A stretch of 64,000 nt of DNA from Candidatus Methylophosphatis roskildensis (GTDB taxonomy: Bacteria > Pseudomonadota > Gammaproteobacteria > Burkholderiales > Rhodocyclaceae). The DNA lies in the NCBI GenBank assembly GCA_016708905.1, contig JADJEV010000005.1, positions 877,586 to 941,585 on the forward strand, written 5' to 3'. Position numbers and translations under genes: made by a program. The notes beneath the pieces were generated by a model that saw only the letters and a program-made list of their open reading frames with translations, made no database searches and was not told the origin of the DNA. Of this stretch, positions 17,384 through 25,901 are shown piece by piece. Position 1 is the stretch's first letter. Each line of letters begins with the position of its first letter.

Positions 17384-17455
17384 ATCCGCATGGATACTGG
17401 CTTGCAGCCTTGCATCCCGGAAGATCGCCATTCCATGCGGCTCTCCGGGCAGTAT
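17384..17455. repeat. Dispersed CATGGAATGGC repeat, copy D
   Basis: This is the clearest copy: CGCATGGATACTGGCTTGCA at the left and GATCGCCATTCCATGCGGCT at the right, about 25 bases apart, with GC-rich spacer. It lies in the 326-base gap between the channel gene and the DUF2330 gene. The rest of that gap (17456-17668) has no recognisable gene; a GGAG lies ten bases before the ATG at 17669. Confidence 0.7.
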
Positions 17456-17668
17456 CGAATCACTGTGCCGGCCGACATGACGTCGGCCCGGTGGTCGAGC
17501 CAGGGTAGTCGAGCGCCAGCGCTCGCACAGCGAGTACAACATCCAGGTGCGCGGGCTGCCTTGATGCTCGCGGCGCCAAAAAAGGGCCGCCGGCGATCGG
17601 CACAACGTTTAACCCCGTGCGGCAGGCGGCAGCGTTGAAATGCACATCCTCATCACAAGGGAGTTGCC

Positions 17669-19078
17669 ATGTTCGCCTCGATCCGTGCGGCAGCAGTCGC
17701 TGTCGCGATTGCCGCCAGCGTTTTTGCCAGCCACCCGGCCCACGCCTTTTGTGGCTTCTATGTCGGCCGCGCCGACGCCAGCCTGTTCAACGAAGCCTCG
17801 CAGGTGATCATGGTGCGCGACGGCACCCACACCGTGATCAGCATGCAAAACGACTACAAGGGCGACGCCAAGGAGTTCGCCCTGGTGGTGCCGGTGCCGC
17901 AGGTGCTGCAGCGCGGCCAGATCAATGTCGGCGAGCGCAAGCTGTTCGAGCACATCGACGCCTACTCGGGACCGCGGCTGGTCGAGTATTTCGACCCCGA
18001 TCCGTGCGCACGGGCCGAGCGCGACAGAATGCTGGAGTCCGCGCCACGGCCGGCCACGGCCGGCGCAGCGCCAGCGCCCCGGCGCGAGAAGGCACTCGGC
18101 GTCACCGTGGAAGCGCAATACACGGTCGGCGAGTACGACATCGCGATTCTCTCTGCCAGGGAATCCGATGGCCTGGAAACCTGGCTGACGCAGAATGGCT
18201 ACCGCATTCCGAGCGGCGCCGCCAAGGCACTCGCCCCCTACATCCGGCAGAACATGAAGTTCTTCGTCGCCAAGGTCAATCTGGTCGAGCGCGCGAAGAC
18301 CGGGCTGACCTGGCTGCGCCCGCTGCAGTTCGCTTTCGACAGCGAGAAGTTCATGTTGCCGATCCGCCTCGGCATGGTCAATGCGCAGGGGCCGCAGGAT
18401 CTGGTGATCTACCTGATGACCCGGAACGGTCGCGTCGAGACCACCAACTACCGCACCGTCAAGCTGCCCGCCAACATGGATGTGCCGGTGTATCTGAAAG
18501 ACGAGTTTCCTGCCTTCTACAAGTCGCTGTTCGACACCCAGGCCAAGCGCGAGAACCTGCGCGCGGTATTCACCGAGTATGTGTGGAACATGAGCTGGTG
18601 CGACCCCTGTGCCGCCGACCCGCTGTCGCCCGAGGAACTGCGCCAGGCCGGCGTGTTCTGGCTCGACGGCGACGCGGGCGCCACGCCATCCTCGCCACCG
18701 ATCGCGCCGTTGCCGACCAGCGTCATGCCGCGCCGCATGCCGACGCCGGGCGGCGCGCAGCCGGTGATCCTGACCCGCCTGCATGTGCGCTATGCACCGG
18801 ACACCTTTCCCGAGGATCTGATGTTCCAGCAGACCAAGGACCGCGAGAACTTCCAGGCGCGCTACGTCCTGCGTCATGCGTGGAAGGGCAATCCGGATGC
18901 CTGCCCGCAAGCGCGCGGCTACTTCGAGTCGGTCGCCCGGCGGCAGGAGAAGGAGGCGCAGACGCTGGCCTCGCTGACCAACTGGCGGATCGAGGACATC
19001 CGCGGCAAGATGAGCCTCAAGGCGCCGGCCAAGCGCGAGTGGTGGGACGGGCTGTGGAAACAGGGGCTGGCGTGGTGA
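17669..19078 (+). CDS. DUF2330 secreted protein
   Basis: This 469-residue protein has a signal peptide (FASIRAAAVAVAIAASVFAS, cut after AHA), followed by FCGFYVGRADASLFNEASQV, the conserved opening of DUF2330 proteins. The body contains KEFALVVPVPQVLQ, HIDAYSGPRLVEYFDPDPC and WNMSWCDPCAADPLSPEELR with paired cysteines. Function is unknown. The C-terminal half has a proline-rich linker (ATPSSPPIAPLPTSVMPRR). It is translationally coupled to an RnfD/NqrB-like membrane protein through a GTGA overlap, so the pair probably works together at the periplasmic face. Confidence 0.85.
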   Translation: MFASIRAAAVAVAIAASVFASHPAHAFCGFYVGRADASLFNEASQVIMVRDGTHTVISMQNDYKGDAKEFALVVPVPQVLQRGQINVGERKLFEHIDAYSGPRLVEYFDPDPCARAERDRMLESAPRPATAGAAPAPRREKALGVTVEAQYTVGEYDIAILSARESDGLETWLTQNGYRIPSGAAKALAPYIRQNMKFFVAKVNLVERAKTGLTWLRPLQFAFDSEKFMLPIRLGMVNAQGPQDLVIYLMTRNGRVETTNYRTVKLPANMDVPVYLKDEFPAFYKSLFDTQAKRENLRAVFTEYVWNMSWCDPCAADPLSPEELRQAGVFWLDGDAGATPSSPPIAPLPTSVMPRRMPTPGGAQPVILTRLHVRYAPDTFPEDLMFQQTKDRENFQARYVLRHAWKGNPDACPQARGYFESVARRQEKEAQTLASLTNWRIEDIRGKMSLKAPAKREWWDGLWKQGLAW

Positions 19079-19944
19079 GCGCTGCGCGTGCCGTTGGGTG
19101 GGCCGCCAGGCTGCGCGGTCTGGATGCGCGCCTCTATCAGATCGCCTTTCAGGCCACCCTGCTCGGCATCGGCGTGGTCGCGCGCGATTTCACCCTGCGC
19201 TGGGAGCAGATGGCGCTGGCCTTCGCCGCCGGGCTGGCGACACAGGTCTTGTGGACGCGCGGCCTCGGCCTGCGGCGGGTCGGCGTGCTGAGTGCGCTGA
19301 TCACCTGCTTCGGCCTGTCGCTGCTGCTGCGCGCCGACAGCCTGTGGGTGCATCCGCTGGCGGCCGCGCTGGCGCTTTCGGCCAAGTTCATCGTGCGCGT
19401 CGATGGCAAGCATCTGTTCAACCCGGCCAACCTGGGTGTCATCATCGGCATCGGGCTGCTGCCCGGCGCCTGGGTGTCGCCGGGACAGTGGGGCAACGAT
19501 CTGGCCTATGCCGTGTGGCTGGTCGCTCTCGGCGGCATAGTGACGCAACGCGCGCGCCGCTGGGACATCAGTTGGATCTTCCTGGCGTTCTGGCTCGGGC
19601 TGGTGGCGCTACGGGTGGCCTGTCTCGGCCAGCCGTGGGCGATCTGGTGGCACCAGTTGGGCAGCGGGGCGCTGCTGCTGTTCGCCTTCTTCATGATCTC
19701 CGACCCGATGACGATTCCCAATCGCCCGTCGGCACGCGCCCTGTACGCGCTGCTCGTGGCCTCGATCGCCTTCTGGTGGCAGTTCGTCCTGTTCCAGCCG
19801 AATGCGCTGATGTGGGCGCTGTTTCTCGCCACACCGCTGGTGCCGCTGCTCGACTACTGGCTACCCGGGCAGCGTTTCGCCTGGCAGCAGCCGGCCTCGT
19901 CGCCACTTCCCGACAAACGTCTTGGCGACCCGGCTGTGGGTTAG
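19075..19944 (+). CDS. RnfD/NqrB-like membrane protein (orphan)
   Basis: This 289-residue polytopic protein with about nine spans resembles the NqrB/RnfD family of ion-translocating redox complexes. Recognisable stretches are SAKFIVRVDGKHLFNPANLG near residue 110, FFMISDPMTIPNRPSARALY near residue 205 and ATPLVPLLDYWLPGQRF near the end. No S-G-A-T-type flavinylation motif is visible and no other rnf or nqr genes are nearby, so it is not part of a standard complex. It starts with GTG, overlapping the DUF2330 stop. Confidence 0.78.
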   Translation: MSAARAVGWAARLRGLDARLYQIAFQATLLGIGVVARDFTLRWEQMALAFAAGLATQVLWTRGLGLRRVGVLSALITCFGLSLLLRADSLWVHPLAAALALSAKFIVRVDGKHLFNPANLGVIIGIGLLPGAWVSPGQWGNDLAYAVWLVALGGIVTQRARRWDISWIFLAFWLGLVALRVACLGQPWAIWWHQLGSGALLLFAFFMISDPMTIPNRPSARALYALLVASIAFWWQFVLFQPNALMWALFLATPLVPLLDYWLPGQRFAWQQPASSPLPDKRLGDPAVG

Positions 19945-19955
19945 AATGTCGGTCC

Positions 19956-20408
19956 ATGCATGCATCACATCATGCCGTTGCGAGCAGCGCGCGCCGGCAA
20001 TTCGAGATCCCCGTTCGCGTTTACTACGAAGATACCGATGCCGGTGGCGTCGTGTATTACGCGAACTACCTGCGCTTTCTCGAGCGCGCGCGAACGGAGT
20101 GGCTGCGCCATATCGGTTTCGAGCAGCAGAAGATCATCGACGAGCAGCACCTGGTATTCGTGGTCAAACGCATCGAAGCCGATTACCACGCCCCCGGACG
20201 GCTCGATGACGAACTTCGCGTCGAAGTCGCAGTCGACCGGCTGGGCAATGCCAGCCTGGTATTCGCGCAGCGCGTGTTTCGCGATATGCAGGTCTTGCTG
20301 GACGCGCGGGTCACGGTGGTCTGCGTCGACATCCGGCGCATGAAGCCCGCACCGATACCGGCGCCGATGCGTGCAAAACTCGAAGAAACCATGAAGGCCG
20401 CTGCATGA
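19956..20408 (+). CDS. ybgC: Acyl-CoA thioesterase YbgC (Tol-Pal cluster)
   Basis: This 150-residue hotdog thioesterase carries the catalytic region VRVYYEDTDAGGVVYYANYL near residue 20 with the active-site Asp, and FLERARTEWLRHIGFEQQ. YbgC hydrolyses short acyl-CoAs and is the first gene of the Tol-Pal operon in many proteobacteria. Its stop overlaps the tolQ ATG by four bases. The ATG at 19956 is twelve bases after the preceding stop. Confidence 0.94.
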   Translation: MHASHHAVASSARRQFEIPVRVYYEDTDAGGVVYYANYLRFLERARTEWLRHIGFEQQKIIDEQHLVFVVKRIEADYHAPGRLDDELRVEVAVDRLGNASLVFAQRVFRDMQVLLDARVTVVCVDIRRMKPAPIPAPMRAKLEETMKAAA

Positions 20409-21082
20409 ACGTAACCCAAGACATGTCGATCCTGTCGCTGATCGTCAACGCCAGCCTGGTGGTCAAGCTGGTGATGGCGCTGCTGGTGGTGGTTTCCCTG
20501 ATGTCGTGGTACTGGATCTTCCGCAAGTGGTTCGCCATCCGCGTCCAGCGCAGCAAGACCGATCGTTTCGAGCGCGATTTCTGGAGCGGCGGCGACCTGG
20601 TGGCCCTCTACCAGAGCGCGCGCAACGACCGCCACGGCAGCGGCAGCCTGGAACGCATCTTCGAAGCGGGCTTCGGCGAATTCAACAAGCTGCGCGGGCA
20701 GAAGACCCACGACGGGGCGTCGATCGTCGATGGCGCGCGCCGTGCGATGCGCGCCACCTACCAGCGCGAACTCGACGACCTCGAGGCGCATCTGGCCTTT
20801 CTCGCCTCGGTCGGCTCGGTCAGCCCCTATGTCGGCCTGTTCGGCACGGTGTGGGGCATCATGCACGCGTTTCGCGGCCTGAGTAACGTCGGCCAGGCCA
20901 CCCTGGCCACCGTCGCGCCGGGCATCGCCGAGGCACTGGTGGCCACGGCGATCGGCCTGTTCGCGGCGATTCCGGCGGTGGTGGCCTACAACCGTTATGC
21001 TCACGACATCGACCGCACGGCGATCCGCTGGGAGAGCTTCATGGAAGAGTTCTCCAACATCCTGCAGCGGCAGATGAAGTAG
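20405..21082 (+). CDS. tolQ: Tol-Pal inner-membrane protein TolQ
   Basis: This 225-residue protein is a MotA/TolQ/ExbB channel subunit with three spans at about 18-38, 135-160 and 172-192. The conserved VGSVSPYVGLFGTVWGIMHA near residue 140 and ATAIGLFAAIPAVVAYNRYA near residue 180 line the proton path. With TolR it harnesses the proton motive force to energise TolA during cell constriction. It lies in the compact ybgC-tolQRAB-pal-cpoB operon. Confidence 0.96.
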   Translation: MNVTQDMSILSLIVNASLVVKLVMALLVVVSLMSWYWIFRKWFAIRVQRSKTDRFERDFWSGGDLVALYQSARNDRHGSGSLERIFEAGFGEFNKLRGQKTHDGASIVDGARRAMRATYQRELDDLEAHLAFLASVGSVSPYVGLFGTVWGIMHAFRGLSNVGQATLATVAPGIAEALVATAIGLFAAIPAVVAYNRYAHDIDRTAIRWESFMEEFSNILQRQMK

Positions 21083-21098
21083 GGACGGATCGCCCGCG

Positions 21099-21506
21099 AT
21101 GCGCCAACGCCGCCTGATGAACGAGATCAACGTCGTGCCCTACATCGACGTGATGCTGGTGCTGCTGGTGATTTTCATGGTCACTGCGCCGATGATCCAG
21201 CAGACCGGCTCGGTCGACCTGCCGACGGTCGGCAAGCTGCCGAATCCGCCGACGCAGTCGCTGCAGGTGACGGTGAAGGCCGACAAGTCGCTGGAGTTGC
21301 GGGATATCGGTCGCGGCAAGGAGAGCGAGAAGCTCACGCGAGACCAGTTGATCGACAGATTGCGGTCGGCGCTCTCGCGCGATGCGCAGGTGGCCGTGGC
21401 GATCGCCGCCGACAAGAGCGTCCGCTATGAGGAGGTCATTGGCGCGATGGACGCGGTCAAGGGCGCAGGCATCACCCGCGTGGGCCTGATCGTCGGGCAG
21501 AAATGA
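21099..21506 (+). CDS. tolR: Tol-Pal protein TolR
   Basis: This 135-residue ExbD/TolR protein has one N-terminal span, VVPYIDVMLVLLVIFMVTAP, which includes the essential membrane Asp. The periplasmic domain runs from residue 40 (LPNPPTQSLQVTVKADKSLE) to the end (AGITRVGLIVGQK). It pairs with TolQ. A 16-base gap separates it from tolQ, and its stop overlaps the tolA start by four bases. Confidence 0.96.
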   Translation: MRQRRLMNEINVVPYIDVMLVLLVIFMVTAPMIQQTGSVDLPTVGKLPNPPTQSLQVTVKADKSLELRDIGRGKESEKLTRDQLIDRLRSALSRDAQVAVAIAADKSVRYEEVIGAMDAVKGAGITRVGLIVGQK

Positions 21507-22330
21507 GCGAACTGGCTGCACCGCGGGCGTTCGGCAACGGCCCGCAGCCGGGCAAGAACGCCTCGATCGCGCTGACCGCGCTGGTGCATGGCCTGCTTGC
21601 GCTGTTTCTGTTCTACGGTATCAACTGGCAGACGCGGCCGAACGAGTTTTCGAATATCGAACTGTACTCGGCACCGCCGGCCGTGGCCCCGCCGCCGCCG
21701 GTCGAGCGAGCGGTGGCGAAACCCGAGCCGCGTGTGGAGCCAAGACCGGAACCCAAACCCGAACCCAAACCGGAGATCAAGCCGGAACCGAAGCCGGAGG
21801 TCGCGATCAAGGAGAAGCCGAAGCCCGAGCCCAAGCCCAAGCCGGTGGAGAAGCCGCCGGTCAAGGAAATGCCGACAGAGAAGCCGCAACCGAAACCCGA
21901 CGCGCGCGAAATCGAGCGCAAGCGACTGGAAGAAGAACTGTCCAGGGAGACCTCGCGCATCGAGCGGCAGAAGCGGCAGGCGACCCAGACCGCCGCGCTG
22001 GACAGCGAACTGGCGAGACTGGGCGAAGCCAGGGCGCATGCCGCCGCGGGCAAGGCGCTTGCTTCGTGGATCGACAAGATCAAGCTCAAGGTCGGTGGCA
22101 ACGTGATCGCGCCGCCCGGGCTGAACGGCAATCCGGAAGCGGAATTCGCCGTCTCGCTGCTGCCCGACGGCGGACTGATCGAGGTGAAGCTGAAGAAGTC
22201 GAGCGGGAACAAGGCGCTCGACGAGGCAATCGAACGAGCCATTCGCAAGTCCGACCCGCTGCCGCGACCCGACGATCCGGGCGTGTTTCAGCGGGAACTC
22301 AATCTCAAGATCCGGCCCTACCCCGCCTGA
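21503..22330 (+). CDS. tolA: TolA: periplasm-spanning Tol-Pal protein
   Basis: This 275-residue protein has one membrane anchor near residues 23-43 (LTALVHGLLALFLFYGINW), a long Lys/Glu/Pro-rich low-complexity rod (about residues 58-150) and a TonB-like C-terminal domain (ASWIDKIKLKVGGNVIAPPG to QRELNLKIRPYPA). TolA links TolQR to TolB/Pal across the periplasm. The rod is built from KPEPKPE-type units rather than the Ala-rich coiled coil of E. coli, as is common in betaproteobacteria. Confidence 0.93.
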   Translation: MSELAAPRAFGNGPQPGKNASIALTALVHGLLALFLFYGINWQTRPNEFSNIELYSAPPAVAPPPPVERAVAKPEPRVEPRPEPKPEPKPEIKPEPKPEVAIKEKPKPEPKPKPVEKPPVKEMPTEKPQPKPDAREIERKRLEEELSRETSRIERQKRQATQTAALDSELARLGEARAHAAAGKALASWIDKIKLKVGGNVIAPPGLNGNPEAEFAVSLLPDGGLIEVKLKKSSGNKALDEAIERAIRKSDPLPRPDDPGVFQRELNLKIRPYPA

Positions 22331-22372
22331 CTCGGGGATGCGCCGGCCTGTAACGAAAACGAAAGGTTCCTG

Positions 22373-23650
22373 ATGAGCAAAGCCATGACCAAACTGCGAT
22401 GCACTGTGGCGCTGTTGCTCGGCCTGTTGGTGCTGCCGGCCTTTGCCCAGCTCACCATCGAGATCACCGGCACCGGTGCCAGCCGCATACCGGTCGCGAT
22501 CGCCTCGTTCGAAGGCGAGAATCTGCTGCCCAAAGGCGTGACCGACGTGGTCCGCAGCGATCTCGAACGCAGCGGCCTGTTCAAGCTGGTGCCGGCACCG
22601 GGCGCGCTCGGCGAGACCGCCGCGGTTGACGCGGGCGAGTGGAAATCGCGCGGCGCCGACGCGCTGGCGATCGGCACCGTCGCGGCGGCCGGCGATCGCT
22701 TCGAGGTGCGCTTTCGCCTCCATGACATCGTCAAGGCAGCGCAGTTGGGCGGCCTGAGTGTGTCGATGAGCGCCGCGCAGAATCGCGCGACCGGACACAA
22801 GATCGCCGACTTCATCTACGAGAAGCTGATCGGCGAGCCGGGCGCGTTTTCCACCCGCATCGCCTATGTGGTGAAGTCGGGTCCGCGTTACGAACTCCAG
22901 GTCGCCGATGCGGACGGCATGAATCCGCAAACCGCGCTGTCCTCGCGCGAGCCGATCATCTCGCCCTCCTGGTCGCCCGACGGGACACGGCTCGCCTACG
23001 TGTCGTTCGAGCAGAAAAAACCGGTGGTCTACGTCCATTCGGTCTACACGTCGAAGCGCATCGTGGCGGCCAATTTCAAGGGTTCGAACAGCGCGCCGGC
23101 TTGGTCGCCGGACGGACGCAAGCTGGCCGTCGTGCTGACCAAGGATGCTGGCTCGCAGATGTACACGCTCAATGCCGACGGATCGGGCGTGCAGCGGCTG
23201 GCCTCGTCGGCCGGCATCGACACCGAGCCGACCTACTCCCCCGACGGTGCCTACATCTACTTCACCTCGGATCGCGGCGGCGCGCCACAGATCTACCGGA
23301 TTTCCGCCAGCGGCGGCGACGCCCAGCGCGTGACCTTCGACGGCAACTACAATGTCAGCCCGCGCCTGTCGCCCGACGGCAAAAGCCTCGTCTATGTCAC
23401 CCGCAACGGCGGCCGTTTCCAGGTCGCCTTGATGGACCTGGCCACCCGCCAGACCCAGATTCTCACAGATTCGGCCAAGGACGAGTCGCCGAGCTTCGCG
23501 CCCAACGGGCGTATGATCCTGTATGCATCCGAGATCGGCGGGCGCGGCGTACTTGCCGCGGTGTCGACCGACGGGCGCATCAAGCAGAAGCTTAGCGTCG
23601 CTGCGGCCGATGTCCGGGAACCTGCTTGGGGTCCGCTGCCGAAAAAGTAG
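22373..23650 (+). CDS. tolB: Tol-Pal beta-propeller protein TolB
   Basis: This 425-residue periplasmic protein starts with a signal peptide (VALLLGLLVLPAFA), then an N-terminal domain (ITGTGASRIPVAIASFEGEN) and a six-bladed beta-propeller. The blades show repeating SPSWSPDGTRLAYVSFE, APAWSPDGRKLAVVL, EPTYSPDGAYIYFTSDRG, SPRLSPDGKSLVYVT and SPSFAPNGRMILYAS. TolB binds Pal and is released by TolA. A GGTTCCTG precedes the ATG at 22373; an ATG four codons later is a possible alternative start. Confidence 0.96.
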   Translation: MSKAMTKLRCTVALLLGLLVLPAFAQLTIEITGTGASRIPVAIASFEGENLLPKGVTDVVRSDLERSGLFKLVPAPGALGETAAVDAGEWKSRGADALAIGTVAAAGDRFEVRFRLHDIVKAAQLGGLSVSMSAAQNRATGHKIADFIYEKLIGEPGAFSTRIAYVVKSGPRYELQVADADGMNPQTALSSREPIISPSWSPDGTRLAYVSFEQKKPVVYVHSVYTSKRIVAANFKGSNSAPAWSPDGRKLAVVLTKDAGSQMYTLNADGSGVQRLASSAGIDTEPTYSPDGAYIYFTSDRGGAPQIYRISASGGDAQRVTFDGNYNVSPRLSPDGKSLVYVTRNGGRFQVALMDLATRQTQILTDSAKDESPSFAPNGRMILYASEIGGRGVLAAVSTDGRIKQKLSVAAADVREPAWGPLPKK

Positions 23651-23696
23651 CACGGAACACCCGACCATCCTTTTGCTTTTTTGACGGAGGAACACC

Positions 23697-24242
23697 ATGA
23701 ACAAGATAGTCCCCGCCCTGCTCGCCGCCTTGCTGCTTGCTGCCTGCGGTTCCACCCCCAAGACCGGCGCCGGCCCCGGCGCGACGATCGAGGATCGCAC
23801 GCCGGGTGCGGGCACGTCGTCGTCCGACGGCTCGATCCAGACCATTACTCCGGACGCGCCCACCGGCTCGCCGCTGGCGATCCTCAAGGATCCGCGCAGC
23901 ATCCTGTCCAAGCGCAGCGTCTATTTCGACTTCGACAGCTACGTGATCAGGGACGAGCACAAGGCCCTGGTCGAAGCGCATGGCAAGTTCCTGCGCGAGC
24001 ATCCGGAGATCAAGATGCTGATCCAGGGCAATGCCGACGAACGCGGCTCGCGCGAGTACAACCTCGCCCTCGGCCAGAAGCGCGCCGAAGCGGTGCGCAA
24101 GGCGCTGACGCTGCTGGGCGCCAAGGACGCGCAGATCGAGGCGGTGAGCCTGGGTGAGGAAAAGGCCAAGAACAGCGGCCACGACGAAGCGGCCTGGGCC
24201 GAGAACCGCCGCGGCGACATGCTCTATTCGGGCGAGTTCTGA
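23697..24242 (+). CDS. pal: Peptidoglycan-associated lipoprotein Pal
   Basis: This 181-residue lipoprotein has the lipobox LLLAAC with Cys at about residue 17, a Ser/Pro/Thr-rich linker and an OmpA-like domain from residue 75. In that domain VYFDFDSYVIRDEHKALVEA and QGNADERGSREYNLALGQKR hold the residues that bind meso-diaminopimelate of peptidoglycan. Pal anchors the outer membrane to the cell wall and cycles with TolB. GGAGG lies seven bases before the ATG. A hairpin follows shortly after the stop. Confidence 0.97.
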   Translation: MNKIVPALLAALLLAACGSTPKTGAGPGATIEDRTPGAGTSSSDGSIQTITPDAPTGSPLAILKDPRSILSKRSVYFDFDSYVIRDEHKALVEAHGKFLREHPEIKMLIQGNADERGSREYNLALGQKRAEAVRKALTLLGAKDAQIEAVSLGEEKAKNSGHDEAAWAENRRGDMLYSGEF

Positions 24243-24249
24243 TCGCAGC

Positions 24250-24277
24250 GGGACGGCGCCCCCTCAGGTGCCGTCCC
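24250..24277. promoter_or_regulatory. Hairpin between pal and cpoB
   Basis: GGGACGGC and GCCGTCCC are perfectly complementary with a 12-base loop, starting eight bases after the pal stop. No T-run follows, so it looks like an RNA-stabilising or partial attenuation hairpin rather than a full intrinsic terminator; pal typically needs more transcript than cpoB. Confidence 0.5.
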
Positions 24278-24329
24278 GTCGCGTGCCGTGGCCCCCGATG
24301 ACTCCCGAACCTCCCGACCGATCGCCATC

Positions 24330-25094
24330 ATGAACCTCAGACGATCCGCCCTCGCAATTCTGCTGGCAGCCAGCGCAGTTTCCCCGGCCCGTGCCGGCAT
24401 GTTCGACGATGAGGAAGCACGCGCGCGCATCGAGGCACTCAAGCGCGAAACCACCGCACGTTTCGAGCGCATGGAAGCCACCCAGCGACAGCAGATCGAG
24501 TTCGCCAACCAGCTCGAACTGGTGCGTCAGGACATGGCCAAACTGCGCGGCCAGATCGAAGTGCTGACCTACGAACTCGAGTCCGCGCAAAAACGGCAGA
24601 AGGATTTCTACGTCGACCTGGACGACCGCTTGCGCAAACTCGAGACTGCCGCGCAGGAACAACACGCCAAGGCGGCTGCCGGATCACCCACTGCCACCAC
24701 TTCCACGCCGAAGGTCGATCCGGCCGAGGAGAGCCGTGACTACGAGGCGGCCCTGACCCTGCTCAAGGGCGGCAAGTATCGCGACGCGGGCAACGCCTTC
24801 GAGGGCTTCGTCGGCAAGTACCCGGACAGCCAGTTTCTCGCATCGGCCAACTACTGGGCCGGCAGCGCTTTCTATCAGGGGCGCGATTATGCCAAGGCCA
24901 ACAACTTCTTCGGCAAGGTCGCGTCGAGTTGGCCGAACGATGCCCGCGCACCCGATGCGATGCTGGGTCTGGCCAATGCGCAAGCCGACGCAGGCGACGC
25001 CAAGGCTGCGAAGGCGACCCTGCAATCGCTGCTCAGCAAGTACCCGTCGAGCAATGCGGCGCAGGTCGCCAAGCAGCGGCTGGCGAAGAAATAG
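24330..25094 (+). CDS. cpoB: Cell division coordinator CpoB (YbgF)
   Basis: This 254-residue periplasmic protein has a signal peptide (LAILLAASAVSPARA), a coiled-coil region at about 25-110 (EARARIEALKRETTARFERM) and C-terminal TPR repeats from residue 135 (YEAALTLLKGGKYRDAGNAF, PDSQFLASANYWAGSAFYQG, YPSSNAAQVAKQRLAKK). CpoB coordinates outer-membrane constriction with peptidoglycan synthesis. The ATG at 24330 is preferred over one 14 codons earlier because the signal peptide begins there. Confidence 0.94.
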   Translation: MNLRRSALAILLAASAVSPARAGMFDDEEARARIEALKRETTARFERMEATQRQQIEFANQLELVRQDMAKLRGQIEVLTYELESAQKRQKDFYVDLDDRLRKLETAAQEQHAKAAAGSPTATTSTPKVDPAEESRDYEAALTLLKGGKYRDAGNAFEGFVGKYPDSQFLASANYWAGSAFYQGRDYAKANNFFGKVASSWPNDARAPDAMLGLANAQADAGDAKAAKATLQSLLSKYPSSNAAQVAKQRLAKK

Positions 25095-25129
25095 CACCGG
25101 GCGCATGCGAACGCATGCGCCGCAGCGGC

Positions 25130-25813
25130 ATGGCCGAGCATCGCGATGAGACCGGGCAAGGCGCGCCGGCGGCGACACGGTTGCGCCTGACCGAGATCTT
25201 CTTCTCCCTGCAGGGTGAAACCAGCCGCGCCGGCTTGCCGACGGTATTCGTCCGGCTCACCGGCTGCCCCTTGCGCTGCGTCTGGTGCGACACGGCCTAC
25301 GCCTTTCAGGGCGGCGAGTCCGCCAGCGTGAGCGAGATTCTTGGACGGGTCGGCGCCTTCGCAGCGCGCCAGGTTTGCGTAACAGGCGGCGAGCCGCTGG
25401 CGCAGAGGGGCTGTCTCGACCTGCTCACCGCGCTGTGCGATGCCGGCTACTCGGTCTCGCTCGAGACCAGCGGTGCGATCGACCTGGCCGGCGTCGATCC
25501 GCGGGTGTCGAAAGTGATGGACTTGAAGGCACCCGGCTCGGGCGAACAGGGGAAAAACCGCTGGGACAACATCGGCCTGCTCGACAGCCGCGACGAACTC
25601 AAGTTCGTGCTGGCCGACCGGGCGGACTACGAGTGGGCGCGCGAGATGCTGGAGAGCCGTGATCTGGCCTCGATCTGCCCGGTGCTGTTTTCGCCGGTCG
25701 CCGACAGCCTTACGCCGGCCGACCTTGCGCAATGGATACTCGACGACCGCCTGCCGGTGCGCATGCAGATCCAGTTGCACAAGGTGATCTGGGGCAACAC
25801 GCCAGGGCGCTGA
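25130..25813 (+). CDS. queE: 7-carboxy-7-deazaguanine synthase QueE
   Basis: This 227-residue radical SAM enzyme makes 7-carboxy-7-deazaguanine in the pathway to queuosine. The cluster-binding motif CPLRCVWC near residue 45 has the C-x3-C-x2-C spacing, preceded by FFSLQGETSRAGLPTVFVRL, and CVTGGEPLAQRGC provides the SAM/Mg2+ contact region. QueC follows 88 bases later. The start is uncertain: ATGs at 25115 and 25130 are both possible and neither has a clear ribosome site. Confidence 0.94.
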   Translation: MAEHRDETGQGAPAATRLRLTEIFFSLQGETSRAGLPTVFVRLTGCPLRCVWCDTAYAFQGGESASVSEILGRVGAFAARQVCVTGGEPLAQRGCLDLLTALCDAGYSVSLETSGAIDLAGVDPRVSKVMDLKAPGSGEQGKNRWDNIGLLDSRDELKFVLADRADYEWAREMLESRDLASICPVLFSPVADSLTPADLAQWILDDRLPVRMQIQLHKVIWGNTPGR

Positions 25814-25901
25814 CAGCCGACATCGGCCGATTCGCGGCCCGGAGTGTTCCGCAACCGCGCTGCCGGGTATAGTCCGCATCACCCCTCAGACGGAGCCCGG
25901 C

